Origin: Halobacteriales archaeon QS_9_70_65 | Lineage (GTDB): Archaea; Halobacteriota; Halobacteria; Halobacteriales; Haloarculaceae | Length of the DNA: 5,301 nucleotides | Assembly: GCA_003023535.1 (NCBI GenBank) | Contig: PXSC01000135.1 | Location: 1 to 5,301, forward strand | Direction: 5' to 3' | Part shown: one piece after another, positions 1-4,437 of the stretch | Layout of the letters: each line of letters begins with the position of its first letter | Position numbering within the stretch: the first letter of the stretch is position 1 | Notes under the pieces: generated by a model | What the model was told of the DNA's origin: nothing | The model's input: only the letters and a program-made list of their open reading frames with translations | Database searches by the model: none | Position numbers and translations under genes: made by a program

Positions 1-373
1 TGCAGACCACGCCGTCGACGGTGTCGAGGTAGCGGCGCTCGACGGCCCGGTACAGCGGCGCGAGCCGGCGGCGCTCGCTGGCCCGGAGGTGGTGGACGAC
101 GCTCACCACCGGGTACGGGAGCCGGCGGTTGTGCCGGACGAGCGACGGGTGGGCGAGTTCGTCCTGTAGCATCACGTCCACGTCGACGGCCAGCCGGCGA
201 CGGACGGCCGACGAGAGCCCGTCCAGCAGCCCCCGGGGGTACGTCCGCCACGGCAGCGACACCACCTCCACCTCGTCGCCGGCCGCCCGCAGTTCGGCGA
301 CGAGCCTGCGGTCGTACCGGAAGCCGCCGGACCGCTCTCCCAGGTCTCCGTACAGCGTCAGTCCGACCCTCAT
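1..373 (-). CDS. Glycosyltransferase, GT4/GT-B type, N-terminal part (gene continues beyond position 1)
   Basis: The 124 residues in the window read as the N-terminal Rossmann domain of a GT-B, family 4 type sugar transferase. Such enzymes move a sugar from a nucleotide- or lipid-linked donor to an acceptor at the cytoplasmic membrane face. The protein opens with strand MRVGLTLYGDL, followed by the glycine-containing loop SGGFRYDRRL at about residues 15-24 and a helix/strand pair ending DEVEVVSLPW. Later come VDVMLQDELAHPSL, VSVVHHLRASE and, at the edge, DGVVC, where family members normally continue with a serine-rich donor-domain linker. The ATG overlaps the stop of the upstream PTPS-like gene by four bases (ATGA), so the two are probably translationally coupled. 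Donor and acceptor cannot be inferred because the C-terminal donor-binding domain is outside the window. No frameshift is seen. Confidence 0.85.
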   Translation of the reverse strand, partial: MRVGLTLYGDLGERSGGFRYDRRLVAELRAAGDEVEVVSLPWRTYPRGLLDGLSSAVRRRLAVDVDVMLQDELAHPSLVRHNRRLPYPVVSVVHHLRASERRRLAPLYRAVERRYLDTVDGVVC

Positions 374-726
374 GCCGCCGCGATGTAGCCGGCGGCCCCG
401 TCGTCCCGGGCGGCGGCCAGCTCGGCGACGGTGTCGTCGGTCACGCGATCGAAGACGACGCGGGAGAACCGCTCGACGCCGGGGTGGTAGCCGTCGAACT
501 CCGGCAGGTCGTCCAGCGTGGCATCGGTGTAGCGGTCGGCCAGCGCCTCGAGGGCGGCGGTGTCCTCGTCGATGTCGACCAGGTAGTCGTACTCACCGAG
601 TTCGGGGCCCCGAAGCTCCAACTCCGCCCGGAGGTGGTGGGAGTGCAGCTCTCCCTCCGGCCCCGGATCCGGGGCGGTGAGGTAGTGCCGTGCCGCGAAG
701 TCCGTCCGAACCGTCGTCGTGCACAC
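370..726 (-). CDS. 6-pyruvoyl-tetrahydropterin synthase/QueD-like protein with Glu in the usual Cys position
   Basis: A 118-residue protein of the tunnelling-fold PTPS/QueD family, whose members act on dihydroneopterin triphosphate in pterin, folate or queuosine/archaeosine synthesis. The three zinc ligands are visible as H14 (AARHY) and H28/H30 (LHSHH), followed by the family elements LVDIDEDT, LDDLPEFD and HPGVERF. The Cys that normally lies four residues before the first His of HxH is replaced by E24. The Asp-His dyad reads D68-A69, and the C-terminal catalytic Glu region reads AAARDDGAAGY with no Glu. It is therefore a divergent member whose reaction cannot be assigned. I chose the GTG at 724-726 because it gives the family's usual short N-terminus (MCTTTVRTDF) and lies about 27 nt from a TATA-like box; longer in-frame extensions look non-coding. 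It is first in an operon with the glycosyltransferase. Confidence 0.85.
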   Translation of the reverse strand: MCTTTVRTDFAARHYLTAPDPGPEGELHSHHLRAELELRGPELGEYDYLVDIDEDTAALEALADRYTDATLDDLPEFDGYHPGVERFSRVVFDRVTDDTVAELAAARDDGAAGYIAAA

Positions 727-750
727 GCCCGTAGTCGGGGCCGGGAACCA

Positions 751-759
751 CCTAAATCC
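751..759 (-). promoter_or_regulatory. Probable TATA box of the PTPS-like/glycosyltransferase operon
   Basis: On the minus strand the AT-rich word GGATTTAGG stands out in very GC-rich surroundings. It ends about 25 nt upstream of the chosen GTG start, as expected for a leaderless or near-leaderless haloarchaeal transcript. This is judged by position and composition only. Confidence 0.45.
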
Positions 760-767
760 ACGGGGCG

Positions 768-1164
768 GTGGCGCCGTTCGGCGAGTACCACCGTGCCGGC
801 CACCCGGAGGGCGAGGGGGAGCCCGTCGGCGCCGGCATCTACCGGTTGGCCCGGCGGGAGACCGGGTTTCGGTTTCGCTGCGGCCCACCGACGCGCCGGA
901 ACCCGAGCCGGAGTCAACGTTCGAGGACCCCGGGGTGCCGGCCCTACTGACGAACGGACCGGATGATTCTACGAGACCGACCCGGAGTCGACGGCGTACC
1001 CGGCGCCCTCGGTCGAGCGGGTCGGGCCGCCCGCCCGGATCGACTCCACCTTCCACGACCGGAGCCGCGAGCGGCTGTCGGGGAACCCCTGCGACCGGAC
1101 GCTATACAAGCTGGGCGACGGCGAGTGGTTCCACGTCGAGGGCGAGGACCCCCTGCGGGAGTAA
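768..1164 (+). pseudogene. Hypothetical haloarchaeal gene broken by two -1 frameshifts
   Basis: No single frame is open throughout, but three consecutive segments read as one acidic, GC3-rich protein. Segment one starts at a possible GTG (768) and reads APFGEYHRAGHPEGEGEPVG then AGIYRL up to about 848. Segment two, shifted by -1, reads GDRVSVSLRPTDAPEPEPES and onward to TNGPDD at about 967. Segment three, again shifted by -1, reads FYETDPESTAYP, then RIDSTFHDRSRERLSGNPCD, then KLGDGEWFHVEGEDPLRE and a TAA at 1162-1164. Segment three has almost only G/C at third positions, which supports it most strongly. In its own frame an upstream TGA at 964 prevents translation. I do not recognise the family. 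It converges with aroC, 10 nt from that gene's stop. It could instead be an intact gene with sequencing errors, or only the last segment may be real. Confidence 0.45.
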
Positions 1165-1174
1165 CGGGGCAGGC

Positions 1175-2137
1175 TTACTCGTCACGAGGGCTGGAAGGGT
1201 GGTAGTCGGTGTCGTACTCGCCGGGGCGGTCGTCCAGGCGGTCGGGGTTGATGCGACCGTCCAGCAGCATGAAGTCGAGGATGATGACCCGCAGCATCGC
1301 CTCGACGACGGGGACGGCCCGCGGCGGCAGCGACGGGTCGTGGCGGCCGACGACGTGGACGTCTTTCTCCTCGTCGGACTCCCAGTCGGCCGTCCGCTGC
1401 TCCTTCGGGATGGAGGTCGGCGCGTGCCAGGTCGCCTCCCCGTAGACCGGTTCGCCGGTCGTGATGCCGCCCTGGAGGCCGCCGTGGTCGTTGCCGACCG
1501 GCACCGGGTCGCCCTCCTCGGCGACCGTGTCGGGGCGGGTGTCGCCGTCCTCGAAGGTCCAGTCTTCGTTGCGCTCGGCGCCGGGCACCGAAGCTGCCGC
1601 CCGACCGCCCGCCGACCGAATCGCCGCGGGCCTGGAACTCCTCGAGCAGTTCACGCATCTCCGCGGCCGTTTCGGGGTCGGCACACCGCACCTCCGTCTC
1701 CTCGGTGTGTTCGAGCATCTCCTCGAACGTCACGTCGGGCGCCTCGACGTCGTGCAACTGGTTGACGTGGGCCTTCACCCGGACGTCGTGGTCCGACTGC
1801 TCCAGTACCTGCTTTGCGACGGCACCGGCGGCGACCCAGTTGACCGTCTCGCGGGCCGACGACCGGCCGCCGCCGCCCCAGTTGCGCGTGCCGAACTTCG
1901 CCGAGTAGGTGTAGTCGCCGTGCGACGGGCGGGGCGCCGTCACGAACGGCTCGTACTTCCCCGAACGGGCGTCCTTGTTCTGGATGACCATCCCGATCGG
2001 CGTGCCCGTCGTGTAGCCGTCGAGCGTCCCGGAGTTGATGGACACCTCGTCCGGTTCGCCCCGGGAGGTGGTGATCTGCGACTGGCCGGGCTTGCGGCGG
2101 TCCAGCTCGTGCTGGACGTCCGCCTCGTCGAGTTCAT
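1175..2137 (-). pseudogene. aroC: Chorismate synthase pseudogene, with two out-of-frame deletions
   Basis: Chorismate synthase makes chorismate from EPSP using reduced flavin, the last shikimate-pathway step. The retained middle part (one frame, about 2135-1610) reads ELDEADVQHELDRRKPGQS, SINSGTLDGYTTGTPIG, the His-bearing RPSHGDYTY and the signature GGRSSARETVNWVAAGAVA. The retained C-terminal part (another frame, about 1600-1175) reads ERNEDWTFEDG, VPVGNDHGGLQGGITTGEP, GRHDPSLPPRAVPVVEAML and YDTDYHPSSPRDE, then TAA. Missing are about 30 N-terminal residues with the essential GESHG histidine motif, and about 45-50 central residues normally lying between GDSVGG and SERNEDW. An ATGAAC at 2137-2132 fits the usual MN start but is out of frame with the middle part; that frame hits TGA at 1940-1942. 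An enzyme made from this locus would be dead. aroA lies upstream on the same strand, beyond the toxin-antitoxin pair. Confidence 0.9.
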
Positions 2138-2160
2138 CACCCGTCCCTCGGGGCGCCGAA

Positions 2161-2169
2161 GGTTTAGCC
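2161..2169 (-). promoter_or_regulatory. Surviving aroC TATA box
   Basis: On the minus strand GGCTAAACC lies 24-32 nt upstream of the ATGAAC at 2137, the spacing expected of a leaderless haloarchaeal promoter. It suggests that the original aroC promoter and start codon are still in place and that the lesion begins just after the second codon. This is inferred from spacing and composition. Confidence 0.45.
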
Positions 2170-2172
2170 TTG

Positions 2173-2249
2173 CTATCTTCGAACAGCGAGAGAACCCTGG
2201 TCTTCGGGCCAGGGGTGAATCGCGTAAGCGTCGGGGCTTTCTATCTTCG
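2173..2249 (+). repeat. 9-bp direct repeats (CTATCTTCG) flanking a UUCG hairpin segment
   Basis: CTATCTTCG occurs at 2173-2181 and again at 2241-2249, enclosing 59 bp. Within it, CCCTGGTC (2195-2202), TTCG (2203-2206) and GGCCAGGG (2207-2214) form an eight-pair stem with one G-U pair, closed by the exceptionally stable C(UUCG)G tetraloop if transcribed from the plus strand. A smaller CGC-GTAA-GCG hairpin follows at 2221-2230. The segment lies between the vapC stop and the aroC promoter and codes for nothing I recognise. It could be a scar or non-autonomous end of a hairpin-ended element such as IS200/IS605, whose right ends have this look, or simply a terminator region for vapC. No transposase remains. 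Confidence 0.35.
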
Positions 2250-2264
2250 GGGTGTCGGGCAGAA

Positions 2265-2695
2265 TTAGTTGGACGGATCGGTTGGCGTCTCCAGACGAGT
2301 GATCCTCTCGATCGCGCCGAAGTCGCCGTCGAAGGAGTACAGGTGCTCGATGTTCTCGCGTTCCATGTACGCGGCGATGGTCGCGTCACCGAACGAAAGG
2401 GATTCGTAGGTCTCGAAGAGGTCCACGGCGCGGTGGAAATCCTTCTGCGCCGAGTGAATCAGCTCGAACCCTGCCGAACTGGAGAGTCGGTCGCGGAGTC
2501 GACCGCGATGTCGTGGCGCTGCCGCTCGTGAATCCAGTTCAGAGACCCCAGCAGTACATAGTTCGTGATTCGGATGGTCGGGAGGTCGCCCCTATCGATG
2601 GCGTGGACGATGTTTTCCGCCCGTTCGTGGCGGCCGTCGGCGCTCGTATCCTTGTAATCGATGAGGACGTTGGAATCGAGGACGGCGACTGCCAT
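2265..2695 (-). pseudogene. vapC: PIN-domain (VapC-type) toxin, frameshifted and missing a catalytic acidic residue
   Basis: VapC toxins are small PIN-fold ribonucleases with a Mg-binding cluster of four acidic residues. Frame one reads MAVAVLDSNVLIDYKD, then DRGDLPTIRITNYVLLGSLN, then HERQRHDIAVDSAT, and after about 70 residues runs out of frame to a TGA at 2459-2461. In the -1 frame homology resumes at once: DRLSSSAGFELIHSAQKDFH, LFETYESLSFGDATIAAYM, NIEHLYSFDGDFGAIERIT and RLETPTDPSN, ending in TAA at 2265-2267. The junction is at about 2487-2496. The 431-nt span is one base short of a 143-residue frame, which fits a one-base deletion. D7 and the later SFGDA and YSFDGD aspartates remain, but position 50 is Gly (NYVLLGSLNW) where PIN proteins normally carry Glu. 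The start directly follows the vapB stop. A sequencing error could explain the shift but not easily the Gly as well. Confidence 0.85.
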
Positions 2696-2968
2696 TCAGG
2701 CGTCCTCCGCGAACTCCGGATCCTCTTCGCGTCCGGCGAGGTCGTGCGTTTCGAGGCCGTCACCGCCCATCGGAGCCTTCAGATCGTCACCTTCGAACGC
2801 ACCGTAGCGCTGACGGACGACTTCAACGGAGAGGTCACCCTCTTCGCCGACGTCCCAGCGCAGTTTGTCGCCAGCCTCGATGTCGAGACGTCGCCGTAGC
2901 GATGCTGGGACCGTAACCATCCCCCGGTCACTGACCTTCGTTTCCTCGGGAGCGTCTTCGGTTGTCAT
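2696..2968 (-). CDS. vapB: AbrB/SpoVT-type (VapB family) antitoxin
   Basis: A 90-residue protein with an N-terminal swapped-hairpin AbrB DNA-binding domain at about residues 9-51: TKVSDRGMVTVPASLRRRLD, then IEAGDKLRWDV and DLSVEVV. A short acidic C-terminal tail (residues 52-90) is the region that in this family binds and inhibits the partner toxin. The ATG at 2966-2968 is preferred over a longer in-frame reading because the domain normally begins within ten residues of the N-terminus, upstream sequence is not coding-like, and a TATA-like word lies about 24-31 nt upstream. Its TGA is immediately followed by the vapC ATG with no gap. Family members bind their own promoter as repressors, and an inverted repeat upstream fits that. 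The reading frame is intact although the toxin is broken, so it may survive as a stand-alone regulator. Confidence 0.85.
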   Translation of the reverse strand: MTTEDAPEETKVSDRGMVTVPASLRRRLDIEAGDKLRWDVGEEGDLSVEVVRQRYGAFEGDDLKAPMGGDGLETHDLAGREEDPEFAEDA

Positions 2969-2991
2969 GCTCGCTGATACGGGCTCTCGCA

Positions 2992-3013
2992 CGATACATG
3001 TTGCGCCACATGT
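2992..3013 (-). promoter_or_regulatory. vapBC promoter with overlapping candidate antitoxin operator
   Basis: ACATGT (2996-3001), a 6-bp spacer, and ACATGT (3008-3013) form an inverted and direct repeat, since each half is itself palindromic. The minus-strand TATA-like word ATGTATCG (2999-2992) overlaps the proximal half-site and lies 24-31 nt from the vapB ATG. Binding of the antitoxin there would block TATA-binding protein, a plausible autoregulatory layout. The repeat is seen directly; the function is inferred. Confidence 0.45.
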
Positions 3014-3081
3014 GATTCGGGACTCCAGCTCTGCGTTCCGTTCACGGCTCCGAGTCGGCGCCCTCAGTTGCACGCTCCTCG

Positions 3082-3240
3082 TCAGGCATCCCGAACGTCG
3101 ACCACTTCGACCGCCGGGGTATCCCAGCGCGCTCCTTCGTTCGCTCGCGCCGTCAGCGGTCCCACTGTGACTTCCTCCCATTCTCGACGTATCGGACCCT
3201 ATCGTCCGCGTCTATTACCGTCTGGTGTTGCCACGAGGGA
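3082..3240 (-). pseudogene. Possible C-terminal remnant of an unidentified gene
   Basis: Within the otherwise non-coding 319-nt gap, the minus strand gives the coding-like stretch EWEEVTVGPLTARANEGARW followed by DTPAVEVVDVRDA and a TGA at 3082-3084. In another frame immediately upstream, to about 3240, it reads WQHQTVIDADDRVRYVENG. Joined, they would look like the acidic, Val-rich C-terminus of a haloarchaeal protein carrying one indel near 3180; an in-frame TAG at 3199-3201 stops the last frame from extending. No start codon exists because the upstream part runs into the promoter of the next gene. I do not recognise the family, and chance is a real alternative. Confidence 0.25.
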
Positions 3241-3249
3241 GCGACGCGC

Positions 3250-3255
3250 TTATAC
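3250..3255 (+). promoter_or_regulatory. TATA box of the IMPDH/GMP reductase-family gene
   Basis: TTATAC lies 33-38 nt upstream of the ATG at 3288. This predicts a start of transcription near 3278-3282 and a very short leader, typical of haloarchaea. No Shine-Dalgarno sequence is present. Confidence 0.5.
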
Positions 3256-3287
3256 GGCCGTGTCCGCTACCCGCCGAGGGTTCGGAC

Positions 3288-4322
3288 ATGGCACGCGAGA
3301 CGGGACTCTCCTACGACGACGTGCTGCTGGTGCCGCAGCGGTCGCCGGTCGATAGCCGGGAGTCGGTCGACCTCACCACGGTACTGGCCGACGGGCTCGA
3401 GCCCTCGGTGCCGGTTCTCAGCGCCGCGATGGATACCGTCACCGAGGCGGAGTTGGCCCGGGCCGTCGCCGAGGCCGGTGGGCTCGGCGTCGTCCACCGC
3501 TTCCTGACGCCGGACCGGCAGGCCGCGATGGTCCGGTCGGTCGCCGACGACGACCACCCCGTCGCCGGCGCCGTCGGCGTCGCCGAGTCGTACGTCGATC
3601 GGGCGGCGGCGCTCGTCGAGGCCGGCACCACGATGATCGTCGTCGACGTCGCCCACGGCCACATGGAGCGGGTGCTCGAGGCCGCCGAGCGGCTGGCCGA
3701 GCGGTTCCCCGACACGCCGCTGTGTGCCGGCAACGTCGTCACGCGGGCGGCCGTCGCCGACCTCGCGGCGGTCGGCGTCGACTGCGTGAAGGTGGGTGTC
3801 GGCCCGGGGTCGCACTGCACGACCCGGGAGGTGACCGGCTTCGGCGTCCCGCAGTTCACCGCCGTCGAGCGGTGTGCGGCGGCGGCCGACGACCACGGCG
3901 TGACCGTCGTCGCCGACGGCGGCGTCCGGGCGTCCGGCGACGCGGTGAAGGCGCTGCTGGCCGGCGCCGACGCCGTCATGATGGGCGGCTTCTTCGCCGG
4001 CTGCGAGGAGGCCCCCGGCGAGGTGATCGAGGTCGACGGCGAGCGGTACAAACGCTCGCGGGGGATGTCGACGGCCGCCGCCGCCGAGGACCGCGAAGAC
4101 AAAGCGGTCGAGGTCGCCGCCGACGAGGGCGTCGAGGCCGTCACCGAGTACGCGGGGCCGGCCGGCTCCCGCATCGAGGAGTTCGCCGCCGGTATCCGCT
4201 CGGGGCTGTCCTACGCCGGCGCCGACGACCTCGCAACTGCCCGGCAGAACGCGGAGTTCGTGCGCGTGACGCCGACGACGAGGCGCCGCAACGGCGCCCA
4301 CGGCTTCGCGCGAACGGAGTGA
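3288..4322 (+). CDS. CBS-less IMP dehydrogenase/GMP reductase family enzyme
   Basis: A 344-residue cytoplasmic (beta/alpha)8-barrel enzyme of purine nucleotide interconversion. It opens with LSYDDVLLVPQRSP (7-20) and SAAMDTVTE (45-53). EAGGLGVVHRF follows and runs straight into the barrel with no CBS pair, so the protein is about 150 residues shorter than normal IMP dehydrogenase. The active-site loop GVGPGSHCTTR gives catalytic Cys177, followed by VPQFTAVERC. The phosphate-binding elements are DGGVRASGD (210-218) and MMGG (231-234), and the flap start is RYKRSRGM (253-260). The flap lacks the Arg-Tyr pair characteristic of IMP dehydrogenases, which favours GMP reductase or a separate activity, yet the Lys-containing HKHY motif of GMP reductases is also absent (VHRF here). 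I chose ATG 3288 because MARETGLSYDD matches the family N-terminus; the frame extends 21 codons upstream through the promoter. It converges on aroA. Confidence 0.88.
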   Translation: MARETGLSYDDVLLVPQRSPVDSRESVDLTTVLADGLEPSVPVLSAAMDTVTEAELARAVAEAGGLGVVHRFLTPDRQAAMVRSVADDDHPVAGAVGVAESYVDRAAALVEAGTTMIVVDVAHGHMERVLEAAERLAERFPDTPLCAGNVVTRAAVADLAAVGVDCVKVGVGPGSHCTTREVTGFGVPQFTAVERCAAAADDHGVTVVADGGVRASGDAVKALLAGADAVMMGGFFAGCEEAPGEVIEVDGERYKRSRGMSTAAAAEDREDKAVEVAADEGVEAVTEYAGPAGSRIEEFAAGIRSGLSYAGADDLATARQNAEFVRVTPTTRRRNGAHGFARTE

Positions 4323-4337
4323 CGAAAGGAAATGAAA

Positions 4338-4353
4338 GGGGATGTACGTCCCC
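4338..4353 (+). terminator. Hairpin downstream of the IMPDH/GMPR gene
   Basis: GGGGATGTACGTCCCC begins 16 nt after the stop codon and folds on itself (five Watson-Crick pairs plus a G-U extension). It is followed by the near-palindromes GGTGGACCACC (4355-4365) and CACCG...CGGTG (4362-4381), then CTTTTC at 4413-4418. This may mark the 3' end of the plus-strand transcript. Archaeal terminators rely mainly on T-runs, so the assignment is tentative. Confidence 0.3.
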
Positions 4354-4421
4354 AGGTGGACCACCGCGTGCGCCGGCGGTGCGGGCTCCGGCGCATCGGC
4401 GAGCTTTTCAGGTTAGGTATT

Positions 4422-4437
4422 TGAGACTTTCGTCTCA
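4422..4437 (-). terminator. GAAA-loop hairpin containing the aroA stop codon
   Basis: On the minus strand TGAGAC-GAAA-GTCTCA is a perfect six-pair stem with a GNRA-type GAAA tetraloop. Its first three bases are the TGA stop of aroA. It lies in the convergent gap between aroA and the plus-strand gene and may stabilise or end the aroA message. It is followed by AT-richer sequence (AATACCTAACC) but no clear T-run on that strand. Confidence 0.35.

Noticed and set aside
370..1056. N-terminal extension of the PTPS-like protein to an ATG at 1056
   Set aside because: The extension is Arg/Gly/Pro-rich, overlaps plus-strand coding-like sequence, and exceeds the family length. The GTG at 726 gives the expected N-terminus and promoter spacing.
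719..1765. Long plus-strand open frame antisense to the aroC 3' part
   Set aside because: It is an Arg/Ala/Pro-rich frame produced by high GC opposite aroC, and shows no protein-like motifs there. Only its 860-967 part may belong to the hypothetical pseudogene.
1182..2045. A 287-residue shortened but functional AroC starting at ATG 2045
   Set aside because: From residue 151 or so the frame becomes Arg/Pro-rich non-homologous sequence, while the true C-terminus continues in another frame. It also lacks the N-terminal catalytic His motif.
1461..2531. Long plus-strand open frame across aroC, the hairpin segment and vapC
   Set aside because: It runs antisense to two recognisable genes and has no recognisable domain. 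It stays open because of GC-rich codon structure. I also looked for a TnpB C-terminus near 2150-2200 in it and found none.
3267..4364. Long minus-strand open frame opposite the IMPDH/GMPR gene
   Set aside because: It is a shadow frame rich in Arg, Gly and His; the plus-strand frame has every family motif.
4338..4381. Possible attachment site or replication-origin repeats in the convergent gap
   Set aside because: The palindromes are short and unrelated to one another, with no integrase, orc1/cdc6 gene or repeated origin box nearby; transcript-end hairpins are the simpler reading.
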